DNA from: Hominilimicola fabiformis
GTDB lineage: Bacteria > Bacillota > Clostridia > UBA1381
NCBI RefSeq assembly: GCF_020687385.1
Contig: NZ_JAJEQM010000008.1
Coordinates: forward strand, 62,001-126,000
Reading direction: 5' to 3'
DNA length: 64,000 bases
The position numbers and the translations under genes are program-made. Shown here in pieces: positions 17,219 through 25,981 of the stretch. Under the pieces are notes generated by a model. That model was not told the DNA's origin. It ran no database searches and saw nothing but the letters and a program-made list of their open reading frames with translations. The first letter of the stretch is position 1. Each line of letters begins with the position of its first letter.

Positions 17219-17295
17219 TGGCGACCCGGATGAGGCTCGAACTCACGACCTCCAGCGTGACAGGCTGGCGTTCTAACCAACTGAACTACCGGGCC
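17219..17295 (-). tRNA. tRNA-Asp (anticodon GTC)
   Basis: On the minus strand the cloverleaf reads GGCCCGG acceptor, D arm GTTCAGTTGGTTAGAAC, anticodon arm CCAGCCTGTCACGCTGG with GTC anticodon, T arm with GTTCGAGCC, CCGGGTC acceptor, discriminator G and an encoded CCA. Length is 77 nt with CCA. Confidence 0.96.
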
Positions 17296-17410
17296 AACTC
17301 TTGACTGCTTGACTATTATAACTTATATTTAGACAAATGTCAATAGTTTTTTTGAAAAAAATAAAAAAACTTTTCAAAAATATATTTTACACAAAAATCG
17401 GAATTAAAAA

Positions 17411-17439
17411 TTGACACAAAGCAAAAATAAGGTTATACT
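17411..17439 (+). promoter_or_regulatory. Promoter of mgtE
   Basis: TTGACA (17411-17416), a 17-bp spacer and TATACT (17434-17439). No magnesium riboswitch-sized leader fits in the 35 bp before the start codon. Confidence 0.75.
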
Positions 17440-17473
17440 ATATATAGGACTAAAAATGATAGGAGTGATGAAA

Positions 17474-18814
17474 ATGACAGCATTGGCTAAGACAATCGAA
17501 ACATTACTTGAAAACAAAAAATATTCATCACTTCGAGATGTACTTTCGTCAATGAATGAGGCGGATATAGCGGCAATGTTTTCAGAGGTTTCTTCGGACA
17601 GTTTACCGCTTTTATTTAGACTTTTGCCGAAAGATTTGGCGGCGGATACATTCGCACTTATGGACACCGATGAGCAAGAGCTTTTGATACGCGGTTTTTC
17701 GGATAATGAAATCAAGGAAGTATTTGATGAGCTTTACGTTGATGACGCGGCGGATATAGTTGAGGAAATGCCTGCAAATGTGGTGAAACGTATTCTTAAA
17801 AATACAGAGCCTGATATGCGTCAGATGATAAATGAGATATTGAAATATCCCGAGGACAGTGCCGGAAGTCTTATGACGACCGATTATATCAGTCTTAGAC
17901 CGAAAATGACAATCAGTGACGCAATCAAACGTATAAGACGTACAATCAATGAGGCTGAAACGATTTATACTTGTTATGTCACTGATGACAACAGAAAACT
18001 GTTGGGATATTTGTCTGTAAAAAATCTTTTGCTTGCCGAGCCGAATGAAAAAGTGTGCGATATAATGGATAAGACCATAATATGCGTGCATACTTTGAGC
18101 GATAAAGAGGACGTTGCAAAGGATATGAATAAATACGACTTTGTAACAATGCCTGTTGTTGATGACGAGGGCAGACTTGTCGGTATCGTAACCTTTGACG
18201 ACGCAATCGACGTTATGCAGGACGAGGCAACAGAGGATATCGAAAGAATGGCGGCTATCAATCCAACGGAGGAATCGTATTTCAAAACGTCTGATTTTAA
18301 ACACGCCAAAAACAGAATTTTTTGGCTGTTGATACTGATGTTGTCGGCGGCGATAACGGGAACTATTTTGACAAAATATGAGGATGCGTGTGCGGCGATA
18401 CCTGCACTTGTATCGTTTATTCCTATGCTTATGAGCACGGGTGGTAACTGTGGTTCGCAAAGCTCAACAATGATAATTCGCGGAATGTCGGTTGACGAAA
18501 TCAAACTGAAAGACTTCTTAAAAGTCATATTTACCGAATTCAGAATTTCGCTTGTAATATGCGTTATATTGGCAATCGTAAACGGTGTGCGAATATGGAT
18601 AATGTCAGGTGATTTGCAAATTGCGACTGTGGTGAGTCTGTCGATTATATGTATAGTCATAATTTCGCAGTTTATAGGCTGTTCACTGCCTATGCTTGCA
18701 AAGCGTTGTAAGCTTGACCCCGCTGTTATGGCGGCACCGCTTATAACGACCATTGTCGATGCAACGAGTATTTTGATATTTTTCAATATCGCAACAAGAT
18801 TTTTTAATTTATGA
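17474..18814 (+). CDS. mgtE: Magnesium transporter MgtE
   Basis: A 446-residue protein with the MgtE domain order: superhelical N domain (about 1-125), two CBS domains (about 130-250: MTTDYISLRPKMTISDAI... and MPVVDDEGRLVGIVTFDDAI) and five transmembrane helices carrying the pore motif FIPMLMSTGGNCGSQSS. It is a Mg2+-gated Mg2+ channel. Start at ATG 17474, 8 nt after AGGAG. It has its own promoter and is separate from tRNA-Asp. Confidence 0.95.
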   Translation: MTALAKTIETLLENKKYSSLRDVLSSMNEADIAAMFSEVSSDSLPLLFRLLPKDLAADTFALMDTDEQELLIRGFSDNEIKEVFDELYVDDAADIVEEMPANVVKRILKNTEPDMRQMINEILKYPEDSAGSLMTTDYISLRPKMTISDAIKRIRRTINEAETIYTCYVTDDNRKLLGYLSVKNLLLAEPNEKVCDIMDKTIICVHTLSDKEDVAKDMNKYDFVTMPVVDDEGRLVGIVTFDDAIDVMQDEATEDIERMAAINPTEESYFKTSDFKHAKNRIFWLLILMLSAAITGTILTKYEDACAAIPALVSFIPMLMSTGGNCGSQSSTMIIRGMSVDEIKLKDFLKVIFTEFRISLVICVILAIVNGVRIWIMSGDLQIATVVSLSIICIVIISQFIGCSLPMLAKRCKLDPAVMAAPLITTIVDATSILIFFNIATRFFNL

Positions 18815-18887
18815 TTTTAAAAAGTGTACAAAATAAACCAAGAAATTTATGCAAAAGGTAAATTTTTTGTAAAATAGGTTTAAATCA

Positions 18888-18916
18888 TTGAAAAACTGAA
18901 TATAAAGTGATATAAT
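18888..18916 (+). promoter_or_regulatory. Promoter of the iron alcohol dehydrogenase gene
   Basis: TTGAAA (18888-18893), a 17-bp spacer and TATAAT (18911-18916). Confidence 0.75.
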
Positions 18917-18957
18917 GTAGTTGTTAGATTGATAATAATTTAACAACTACTTTTTTC
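18917..18957 (+). promoter_or_regulatory. Start-site hairpin with T tract in the alcohol dehydrogenase leader
   Basis: GTAGTTGTTA (18917-18926) and TAACAACTAC (18941-18950) form a perfect 10-bp inverted repeat with a 14-nt loop, followed at once by TTTTTTCTTA. It begins directly after the -10 box, so the transcript would start within it. It could be a 5' stabilising hairpin, an attenuator or a DNA operator; TTGTTA/TAACAA half-sites resemble Rex boxes but the spacing is too long. Confidence 0.55.
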
Positions 18958-18982
18958 TTATTATTAGAGGAGGTTATTTATT

Positions 18983-20164
18983 ATGGGAAGATTTACATTA
19001 CCAAGAGATTTGTATTACGGAAAGGATTCACTTGAAAACCTAAAGAATATTGACGGTAAAAAAGCTATCGTCGTATCGGGCGGCAGTTCAATGCGTCGCG
19101 GCGGTTTTCTTGATAAAGTAGAAGCATATTTAAAAGAAGCAGGAATGGAAGTACAGTTGTTTGAAGGCGTTGAGCCTGATCCGTCAGTTGAAACTGTTAT
19201 GAAGGGTGCAAAGGCTATGACAGATTTTCAGCCTGATGTAATCGTAGCAATCGGCGGAGGTTCACCGATTGACGCGGCTAAGGCCATGTGGGCATTCTAT
19301 GAATATCCTGAGGTTACTTTTGAGCAACTCTGTACACCTTTCTCATTCCCGAAACTTCGCCAAAAGGCTAAATTTGTAGCTATTCCGTCAACATCGGGTA
19401 CGGCTACTGAAGTTACTGCATTTTCGGTTATCACAGATTATGCAAAGGGTATCAAGTATCCTCTTGCAGACTTTGAGATTACACCGGACGTTGCAATCGT
19501 AGACCCACAGCTTGTAGAGTCATTGCCGATAAAGCAAGTTGCATACACAGGTATGGACGCACTTACTCACGCAATCGAGGCATATGTATCAACGCTTAAT
19601 TCACCGTTCACAGACCCTCTTGCAATTAAGGCAATAGAGATGGTGCTTGATTACTTACCGCAGTCGTATAAGTGCGATATGAACGCGAGAGAACAAATGC
19701 ACTATGCACAATGTCTTGCAGGTCAGGCATTCTCAAATGCTTTGCTTGGTATAGTTCACTCAATGGCACATAAAACAGGTGCGGCATTCTCAACAGGTCA
19801 TATTCCTCACGGATGTGCAAATGCAATTTATTTGCCGTATGTAATTAAGTACAACGCACACGAGCCAGAGGCTATGCACCGTTATGCAGATATTGCAAGA
19901 CGTGTAGGACTTGGCGGAACATCTGAAAAGGCACAGGTAAATGCTCTAATCGCTAAGATTGAAGAATTTAACAGAGCTATGAATATCCCTAAGACATTGC
20001 AGGAATTCGGTGTTAAGGAAGATGAATTTAAAGAAAAATTGTCATCAATCGCCGAACTTGCAGTAGGTGATGCTTGCACGGGTTCAAACCCACGTTCAAT
20101 TACTCCGGAACAGATGGAGAAATTGTTTAGTTGCACATACTACGGTACAGAAGTAGATTTCTAA
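18983..20164 (+). CDS. Iron-containing (group III) alcohol dehydrogenase
   Basis: A 393-residue Fe-ADH. The NAD-binding loop is GGGSPIDAAK (about 91-100). The metal ligands are D192 and H196 in GMDALTHAIEAY, H259 in HSMAH and H276 in PHGCAN. The family reduces aldehydes to alcohols (ethanol, butanol) or oxidises diols; the substrate cannot be read from sequence. It has its own strong promoter, an unusual start-site hairpin and a terminator, so it is monocistronic. Confidence 0.92.
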   Translation: MGRFTLPRDLYYGKDSLENLKNIDGKKAIVVSGGSSMRRGGFLDKVEAYLKEAGMEVQLFEGVEPDPSVETVMKGAKAMTDFQPDVIVAIGGGSPIDAAKAMWAFYEYPEVTFEQLCTPFSFPKLRQKAKFVAIPSTSGTATEVTAFSVITDYAKGIKYPLADFEITPDVAIVDPQLVESLPIKQVAYTGMDALTHAIEAYVSTLNSPFTDPLAIKAIEMVLDYLPQSYKCDMNAREQMHYAQCLAGQAFSNALLGIVHSMAHKTGAAFSTGHIPHGCANAIYLPYVIKYNAHEPEAMHRYADIARRVGLGGTSEKAQVNALIAKIEEFNRAMNIPKTLQEFGVKEDEFKEKLSSIAELAVGDACTGSNPRSITPEQMEKLFSCTYYGTEVDF

Positions 20165-20184
20165 TGAAAAAGTTATTTGTATTA

Positions 20185-20214
20185 CAAAAAGCACATCGTA
20201 AGATGTGCTTTTTG
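20185..20214 (+). terminator. Intrinsic terminator after the alcohol dehydrogenase gene
   Basis: AAAAAGCACATC / GATGTGCTTTTT stem. Its CACATCGTAAGATGTG core recurs in the mosaic repeats at 27150-27165 and 55380-55395. Confidence 0.82.
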
Positions 20215-20221
20215 AGTGCAT

Positions 20222-20256
20222 AAAAAATCCGATGGTTAATGCCATCGGATTTTATT
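20222..20256. terminator. Bidirectional terminator between the alcohol dehydrogenase gene and metK
   Basis: AAAAAATCCGATGG / CCATCGGATTTT stem with A and T tracts on both sides, between convergent genes. The same stem sequence recurs in the terminator at 26884-26921. Confidence 0.82.
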
Positions 20257-20258
20257 AG

Positions 20259-21443
20259 TTATTTAATTGCAACTTTCAATTCTTCAACTTTATCAAGTTT
20301 TTCCCAACTTACGCCTAAGTCCTCACGTCCCATATGACCGTAAGCGGCAAGGTTTTTATAGATAGGCTTTCTCAAATCAAGTTGTTTGATAATTGCGTGC
20401 GGTCTTAAATCAAATACTTTTTCGATTGCCTGTTCAATCTTATCTTCATCAACTGTTGCAGTACCGAAAGTATCAACCATTATTGAAACAGGGTGTGCAA
20501 CGCCGATTGCGTATGCAAGCTGAACTTCGCACTTCTTTGCAAGTCCTGCCGCAACAACATTCTTTGCAACCCAACGAGATGCATATGCGGCACTTCTGTC
20601 AACCTTTGTAGGGTCTTTACCCGAAAAAGCACCGCCGCCGTGTCTTGCATAACCGCCGTATGTGTCAACGATAAGTTTTCTTCCTGTTAAACCGCTGTCA
20701 CCGTTAGGTCCGCCGACAACAAATCTGCCTGTCGGATTGATATAAAACTTAGTGTTTTCATCGATAAGTTCAGCCGGAACAGTTGTTAAAATAACTTCTC
20801 TCTTAATATCTTCACGAAGTTTTTGAATATCAACATCAGGAGAATGCTGGCTTGATACAACGACTGCGTCAACTCTTACAGGCTTATCGTCATCATATTC
20901 AACAGTAACTTGAGTTTTGCCGTCAGGTCGAAGATAATCAAGGATACCGTCTTTTCTTACTTGTGTAAGTTTCTTTGCCATTTTGTGTGCAAGAGAAATC
21001 GGCATTGGCATAAATTCGGGTGTTTCGTCACAAGCGTAACCGAACATCATACCCTGGTCGCCGGCACCTGTTGAATTTTCGTTGTCATTACCGCCTTGTT
21101 CACGGTTTTCATAACCATCATTAACGCCTTGCGCAATATCAGGCGACTGTTCATCAATAGCCGTAACAACGGCACAAGTTGTACCGTCAAAGCCGTATTT
21201 AGCTCTGTCATAGCCGATGTCAAGAACAACCTGTCTTGCAACCTTAGGGAAATCAACATAGCAAGATGTTGTAATTTCACCCATAATTGAGATTATACCC
21301 GTTGTACAAGTAGTTTCGCAAGCGACTCTTGCCATCGGATCTTCTTTTAGTATTTCATCAAGAATTGCGTCAGAAATTTGGTCACAGATTTTATCGGGAT
21401 GACCTTCTGTTACAGATTCCGAAGTAAATAATCTTTTACTCAT
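20259..21443 (-). CDS. metK: S-adenosylmethionine synthetase
   Basis: A 394-residue protein with [20 protein letters not shown] at the N-terminus, [16 protein letters not shown] (phosphate-binding loop) and [19 protein letters not shown]. It makes SAM from methionine and ATP. The promoter on the minus strand lies at 21497-21525. No SAM riboswitch fits in the 54 bp between the -10 box and the start codon. Confidence 0.97.
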   Translation of the reverse strand: MSKRLFTSESVTEGHPDKICDQISDAILDEILKEDPMARVACETTCTTGIISIMGEITTSCYVDFPKVARQVVLDIGYDRAKYGFDGTTCAVVTAIDEQSPDIAQGVNDGYENREQGGNDNENSTGAGDQGMMFGYACDETPEFMPMPISLAHKMAKKLTQVRKDGILDYLRPDGKTQVTVEYDDDKPVRVDAVVVSSQHSPDVDIQKLREDIKREVILTTVPAELIDENTKFYINPTGRFVVGGPNGDSGLTGRKLIVDTYGGYARHGGGAFSGKDPTKVDRSAAYASRWVAKNVVAAGLAKKCEVQLAYAIGVAHPVSIMVDTFGTATVDEDKIEQAIEKVFDLRPHAIIKQLDLRKPIYKNLAAYGHMGREDLGVSWEKLDKVEELKVAIK

Positions 21444-21496
21444 TGGTTTTATTTCCTTTCCTATATTTACAATGTACCTATAATATACTATTATAT

Positions 21497-21525
21497 ATTG
21501 TATCGTAAATACACGAAAAAGTCAA
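21497..21525 (-). promoter_or_regulatory. Promoter of metK
   Basis: Minus strand TTGACT (21525-21520), a 17-bp spacer and TACAAT (21502-21497). Confidence 0.7.
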
Positions 21526-21534
21526 TATATTAAA

Positions 21535-22884
21535 TTATACTGTCAAAATTCCTTCTTCCGATTCGATAAGCAGGAATATTTCTTCTTCACGACCGTTTTC
21601 GGCATTGACATAGATTAAAAAGTTTTTGCCGTTAAAAGCACCCTTAAATTCATAGCAAAGTACTTCTCTCATACTGTCCTTCGGAACAAGAGCAAGTTTT
21701 GTTGCGGTCACGTCAAGTCCTGTGGATATTTTTGATTTTGCGTCATCAACGGAAAGTGCAGGGGCTGATAAGTTTCTCTCTGCGTGATTCATAATATATC
21801 CGTTTGTTTCAAGACCTACAATTTCACCTGTATCGAGTGCAACACGAACTTTTACAAGGTCACTGTAACACGTTACGTTGTCCTGTACATATGCAAAGTT
21901 TATCGTTGCGATACCGCCTGATTTTTCATAATAACTGCTCTGCATACTGTAAAAACCGTTTTTCTGCAAAAATTCAGCCGCTTTGTCTGTTGCGGAATTA
22001 ATGTCAAGACGTTCGCCGTCAATATTTCTGCTGTTCAGATATGAAAGAATATATCCGCCGTCTTTTGTTATACTTATTGAAATTTGATTTGAGTCGGTGT
22101 TTTTCACAAATGTGTATGACGGTATTGCGGTATTTTCCGAAAGACTTTCAAAAGCCAAGCCTTTTGTACCGACAAATTTCTCGGCGGTGTTCAGTGCGTC
22201 TTCTTGTGAAATTGTGTGTGCGTTTTTCAAAAGTGCAGGCTCTCTGTTTTCAATATGCTCCGAGAACGGACCGTCATATATAAGTGACGGATATTCGTCA
22301 AACGATTTTTCTACGTTAGCCAAATCGTCAAGTACGTTTGAATCTGCCGCGTCTGCGACTGTTCCGCGCTGTCTTGTCCTTGACTGTGAAATGCGTACTT
22401 CTCCGTTGTAAATTTTTGTTTCTATTTCCGAAAGGGTATTTTTTAGTGTTGCGGCATATTCGTTCATTGACGCAAGATTGTCATATTCTTCCTGTGAAAT
22501 TTCTTCACCGTTAATCATTGACTGCGAAAGCACATAGGTGTAATCGCCGACTTGTGAAAGAAATTTTGACGTGTTGTCAAGCTGTACCTCTGATGTGGGA
22601 AGCTGACCAAGACATGACTTTGCCTCTGCACTTTGTCGAAAAATATCGCTTGAAAGTTTTGCAAGCTGTGCGGGACTTTTTGTAAGCTGTGTTTTGCTCA
22701 AAAGAGTGTCTATATCGTCAACATAACCGACAAGCTCGTGGAACGCTCTGTTGTACTGATTTTCTGTTGTAACTTCAAGTGCTTTTGCATTTTTCGTTGC
22801 GGTAGCACCCCATATGACTGCGGCGATTATTCCTACAATAAGTATTGTATACAGCCAAACGTGTATGCTTTTTTTTCTCTCCAT
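21535..22884 (-). CDS. ypeB: Spore germination protein YpeB
   Basis: A 449-residue protein with one N-terminal transmembrane helix (WLYTILIVGIIAAVIWGA), a helical domain and repeated PepSY/YPEB domains in the C-terminal half (ISQEDALNTAEKFVG..., VDDAKSKISTGLDV...). YpeB is required for stability and localisation of SleB in the spore and is encoded right after it, as here (22 bp gap). Confidence 0.93.
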   Translation of the reverse strand: MERKKSIHVWLYTILIVGIIAAVIWGATATKNAKALEVTTENQYNRAFHELVGYVDDIDTLLSKTQLTKSPAQLAKLSSDIFRQSAEAKSCLGQLPTSEVQLDNTSKFLSQVGDYTYVLSQSMINGEEISQEEYDNLASMNEYAATLKNTLSEIETKIYNGEVRISQSRTRQRGTVADAADSNVLDDLANVEKSFDEYPSLIYDGPFSEHIENREPALLKNAHTISQEDALNTAEKFVGTKGLAFESLSENTAIPSYTFVKNTDSNQISISITKDGGYILSYLNSRNIDGERLDINSATDKAAEFLQKNGFYSMQSSYYEKSGGIATINFAYVQDNVTCYSDLVKVRVALDTGEIVGLETNGYIMNHAERNLSAPALSVDDAKSKISTGLDVTATKLALVPKDSMREVLCYEFKGAFNGKNFLIYVNAENGREEEIFLLIESEEGILTV

Positions 22885-22905
22885 ATTATTTTCCTCTCTC
22901 TCATA

Positions 22906-23361
22906 TTATTTGCAAAATCTGTGTTTGCCGATGGTTTTTATAAGCGGTCTTGACCAAATCCAAGCATTTGTGGCGGTGTCGGGATTAAAATAGTATATCG
23001 CACCGCCGGACGGATCCCAACCGTTTAAAGCGTCATTGCAGGCTTTGTAAACCGTAGAATTTTCGTCGATAGGAACATTTATCTGTCCGTCACTGACCGC
23101 CGTAAATGCACCAGGCTGATAGATAACACCCGAAATTGTGTTAGGGAATGACGAATGACGTACACGATTTAAAATAACTGCCGCAACGGCAACTTGTCCT
23201 TCGTAAGGCTCACCGCGTGCCTCACCGTTTACCGCTCTTGCCAAAAGCTGTTTTTCGTTTGATGAGGCACTTACCGCATATGCGTTGTTTTCGTTAGTGT
23301 AATAAACGACGCCGCAAGTTATCAATGCAAATGCCAGAACGACAGATATTAATTTTTTCAT
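22906..23361 (-). CDS. sleB: Cell wall hydrolase SleB (spore cortex-lytic enzyme), minimal form
   Basis: A 151-residue protein with a signal peptide (about 1-29) and a hydrolase_2 (SleB/CwlJ) domain containing ARAVNGEARGEPYEGQVAVA with the catalytic Glu in the NGEARGE motif, plus GAIYYFNPDTA. Bacillus SleB carries an N-terminal peptidoglycan-binding domain that is absent here, so this is the catalytic domain only. Pairing with ypeB supports the SleB name over CwlJ. GGAGGAAGTAAT precedes ATG 23361. Confidence 0.9.
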   Translation of the reverse strand: MKKLISVVLAFALITCGVVYYTNENNAYAVSASSNEKQLLARAVNGEARGEPYEGQVAVAAVILNRVRHSSFPNTISGVIYQPGAFTAVSDGQINVPIDENSTVYKACNDALNGWDPSGGAIYYFNPDTATNAWIWSRPLIKTIGKHRFCK

Positions 23362-23479
23362 ATTACTTCCTCCTTGTGATTTTTCTTTAGTATTTCCATA
23401 AAATCGTAATAAATATGTATGCGAGATGAAAAATAGGTTAATAATTTCAATACAAGATTAAATCAGTGAGGTATTAATT

Positions 23480-24100
23480 ATGAATAAGATAATAGCGGTA
23501 TTTTTGGTGGCACTTTGTATGACGGTTTGTGTAACTGCATATTCGGATGGTGTACAGGCGGATTTGCAGGATAACTTGATAAGATTACATATTATCGCGG
23601 ACAGTGACGATGATAACGACCAAGCAGTTAAATTAAAGGTGCGTGACGCAATTTTAAAAAATGTCGGCGACAGACTTTCAAAAACGGATAAAAACGAATG
23701 TCGCGATGAGATAATAAACGATTTGAATGAATTTGAAGATATAGCGAATGACGTACTTCGTGAAAACGGTTTTTCATATACGGCACACGCCGAATACGGT
23801 AAATTTGAATTTCCCGAAAAAACATATAAGTCAATGATTTTGCCGGCGGGCGAATATTACGGTGTAAGGATTGTTCTCGGTAGCGGTGAAGGACATAATT
23901 GGTGGTGCGTTATGTATCCGCCGTTGTGCTTTAAAGAGGGTGAGGAAGTTCGGCTCAGTAAAGAAAGCGAAAAAATTCTTCGCGAAAAACTTGATAAAGA
24001 TACTTACGATATAATTACCAAAAACGATAAAGAAGTTGTTGTTAAATTTAAGTTGGTTGAAATAGTTCAGGAAATAAAGCAAAAGATAAACGGTGATTAA
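23480..24100 (+). CDS. spoIIR: Stage II sporulation protein R
   Basis: A 206-residue secreted protein with an N-terminal signal helix (IIAVFLVALCMTVCVTAYS) and the family motif NLIRLHIIADSDDDNDQAVKLKVRDAIL, with EYYGVRIVLGSGEGHNWWCVMYPPLCF later on. SpoIIR is made in the forespore and triggers SpoIIGA cleavage of pro-sigma-E in the mother cell. A sigma-F promoter is expected but was not clearly assigned. Confidence 0.94.
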   Translation: MNKIIAVFLVALCMTVCVTAYSDGVQADLQDNLIRLHIIADSDDDNDQAVKLKVRDAILKNVGDRLSKTDKNECRDEIINDLNEFEDIANDVLRENGFSYTAHAEYGKFEFPEKTYKSMILPAGEYYGVRIVLGSGEGHNWWCVMYPPLCFKEGEEVRLSKESEKILREKLDKDTYDIITKNDKEVVVKFKLVEIVQEIKQKINGD

Positions 24101-24134
24101 AAATGATTTTCATTTTTAATCACCGTTTTTGTGA
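24090..24134 (+). terminator. Intrinsic terminator overlapping the spoIIR stop
   Basis: AACGGTGATTAAAAATGA / TCATTTTTAATCACCGTT long stem followed by TTT; the 5' arm includes the spoIIR stop codon. Confidence 0.82.
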
Positions 24135-24174
24135 TTTGATTAAATTATGATAGTAAGTTTACTTTCAGAATGTC

Positions 24175-24366
24175 TTATTTCATTCTGCTTTCGTAATCAG
24201 CTATCATTTTTTTAACCATTTGACCGCCGATACTTCCGGCTTGCTTTGCTGTAAGGTCACCGTTGTAACCTTGCTTTAGGTTTACGCCTACTTCGTTAGC
24301 TGCTTCCATTTTGAACTGCTCCATAGCTTGCTTTGCCTCAGGAACTTGAATCTTGTTTTTACTCAT
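24175..24366 (-). CDS. Alpha/beta-type small acid-soluble spore protein
   Basis: A 63-residue protein matching the alpha/beta SASP family: AMEQFKMEAANEVGV (around the germination protease site) and the C-terminal DNA-binding helix with YNGDLTAKQAGSIGGQMVKKMI. SASPs coat forespore DNA and are degraded at germination. Ribosome binding site AAGGAGGG precedes ATG 24366. A sigma-G promoter is expected but not assigned. Confidence 0.95.
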   Translation of the reverse strand: MSKNKIQVPEAKQAMEQFKMEAANEVGVNLKQGYNGDLTAKQAGSIGGQMVKKMIADYESRMK

Positions 24367-24503
24367 TTTGTTTCCCTCCTTAAAACCAAAGTCTTAATCT
24401 ATTTAAAATTTTGTGTCGAATTGTATCGACTACACTAATATTTTGTACATTGATGAAAATTATATTCAAAAATTTTATTAGTAATATTTAGAATATAAAT
24501 ATG

Positions 24504-24532
24504 TTGAAAAAAACGGCGTAAAATGATATAAT
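24504..24532 (+). promoter_or_regulatory. Promoter of the CLC transporter gene
   Basis: TTGAAA (24504-24509), a 17-bp spacer and TATAAT (24527-24532). No fluoride riboswitch motif is evident in the short leader. Confidence 0.72.
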
Positions 24533-24566
24533 TTAATATATTATAAAAAGAAACAGGGAGATAAAT

Positions 24567-25832
24567 ATGATAAAGGATATAGCGATTGAAAAAATGAAAT
24601 CTGCGTCAAATTACGTTATTACGTTTTTGAAATGGGCGTTGATTTCAATAATAATCGGAGTGGTTGGTGGGTGCGTCGGCGCGTTGTTTCATATGAGTGT
24701 AAATTATGCGAATATTATTTTTACAATGCACGATTGGTTTGTACTGTTTCTTCCGATAGGCGGTATTATAATCGTGGCAATGTACAAAGCGTGTAAAATG
24801 CTTGAAAACAAGGGGACGGACAGTATTATTTCGTCAATAAGAAATGATGAAAAAGTACCTATTTCACTTGCACCGCTTATATTTGTAAGTACGGTTATAA
24901 CTCATCTTTGCGGCGGCAGTGCCGGCAGAGAAGGTGCGGCACTTCAGCTTGGCGGAAGTATAGGAAGTAATATCGGCAGGCTTTTTAAACTTGACGAAAA
25001 AGATATACATATGGTTGTAATGTGCGGAATGAGTGCGGTGTTTTCGGCTCTGTTCGGTACACCGATAACGGCGGCTGTGTTTGCACTTGGTGTAACAAGC
25101 GTGGGAATTATGTATTATTCGGCACTTGTACCGTGTCTTATGTCGTCACTGGCGGCATTTTTGGTTACAAGATTTGCGGGACTTGAGCCGACTCAATTCG
25201 CAATCACCGTTATTCCGCAGACAGGCGTTATAACGATTTTACAGACAATACTTATTTCAGCATTGTGTGCGGAACTAAGCATAATATTCTGTACGACAAT
25301 GCACTATACGGCAAGATATTTAAAAATATGGTTTAAAAATCCATATATAAGAGTAGTTGTCGGTGCGTTGGCGATAATCGCACTTACATATTTAACAGGC
25401 TCACGAGATTATAACGGTTCGGGAATGGATATAATCGAACACGCCGTTGTCGGCGGTCATGCAAAAGGTTGGGCGTGGGCATTGAAAATCGTGTTCACCG
25501 CAATAACAATCGGTGCGGGATTTAAAGGCGGAGAGATTGTTCCGACATTCTTTATCGGTGCGACATTCGGTTGTGTTGTCGGTCATTTGTTCGGTTTAAA
25601 TCCGGGATTTGCGGCGGCAATCGGAATGATTGCAATGTTCTGCGGTGTGCTTAACTGTCCGATTGCGTCGATAGTTTTAAGTATTGAATTGTTCGGCTCA
25701 AAAGGCTTTATACTTTTTGCCATTGCGGCAGGTGTGAGTTATATGCTGTCGGGATATTATGGGCTGTATAGCAGTCAGAAGATTATGTATTCGAAGTTGA
25801 AAGCGGAATACATAAATAAGGATACAAAGTAA
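24567..25832 (+). CDS. CLC-family anion transporter, non-canonical filter motifs
   Basis: A 421-residue polytopic membrane protein of the CLC family. The gating-glutamate motif is GGSAGREGAALQLGGSIG (about 116-133), with Ala where chloride CLCs have Pro in GREGP. The helix-D GSGIP motif is replaced by GTDSI (83-87). The C-terminal motif is GFKGGEIVPTFFIGATFG, closer to that of fluoride-type CLC-F antiporters (GGEVTPLFFIGATLG) than to GGIFAP of chloride types. The transported ion is therefore uncertain; chloride and fluoride are both possible. Own promoter; no partner gene. Confidence 0.85.
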   Translation: MIKDIAIEKMKSASNYVITFLKWALISIIIGVVGGCVGALFHMSVNYANIIFTMHDWFVLFLPIGGIIIVAMYKACKMLENKGTDSIISSIRNDEKVPISLAPLIFVSTVITHLCGGSAGREGAALQLGGSIGSNIGRLFKLDEKDIHMVVMCGMSAVFSALFGTPITAAVFALGVTSVGIMYYSALVPCLMSSLAAFLVTRFAGLEPTQFAITVIPQTGVITILQTILISALCAELSIIFCTTMHYTARYLKIWFKNPYIRVVVGALAIIALTYLTGSRDYNGSGMDIIEHAVVGGHAKGWAWALKIVFTAITIGAGFKGGEIVPTFFIGATFGCVVGHLFGLNPGFAAAIGMIAMFCGVLNCPIASIVLSIELFGSKGFILFAIAAGVSYMLSGYYGLYSSQKIMYSKLKAEYINKDTK

Positions 25833-25839
25833 GACAACT

Positions 25840-25925
25840 AAAATTCCACACAGCACTACTTTTTGCTTGGGGCAGTATAAGTATACGGCACCGCAAGCTG
25901 CAAAGCAGCACTGTGAGCAATTTTA
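25840..25925. repeat. Small MITE-like palindromic element
   Basis: TAAAATTCCACACAGCAC (25840-25857) and GCACTGTGAGCAATTTTA (25908-25925) are imperfect 18-bp terminal inverted repeats. Between them lie GCTTGGGGCAGTATA / GTATACGGCACCGCAAGC and GCTGCAAAGCAGC partial palindromes. No ORF. It fills most of the gap between the CLC gene and the PF06541 gene and may act as a terminator or be a mobile relic. Confidence 0.45.
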
Positions 25926-25981
25926 TGATATACAAAAAAATAATATTTTCTAAAATTATTATTAATGAAAGGAACAAACAA

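Noticed and set aside
18917-18950. Rex operator in the alcohol dehydrogenase leader
   Set aside because: TTGTTA and TAACAA half-sites are present but separated by 14 bp instead of about 6, so the repeat is better described as an RNA hairpin or unknown operator.
21444-21530. SAM riboswitch upstream of metK
   Set aside because: Only about 54 bp separate the -10 box and the start codon, and no S-box motifs are present.
24370-24566. Fluoride riboswitch ahead of the CLC gene
   Set aside because: No GGNGATGG...CTGATGA-like pattern was seen, and the promoter leaves too short a leader.
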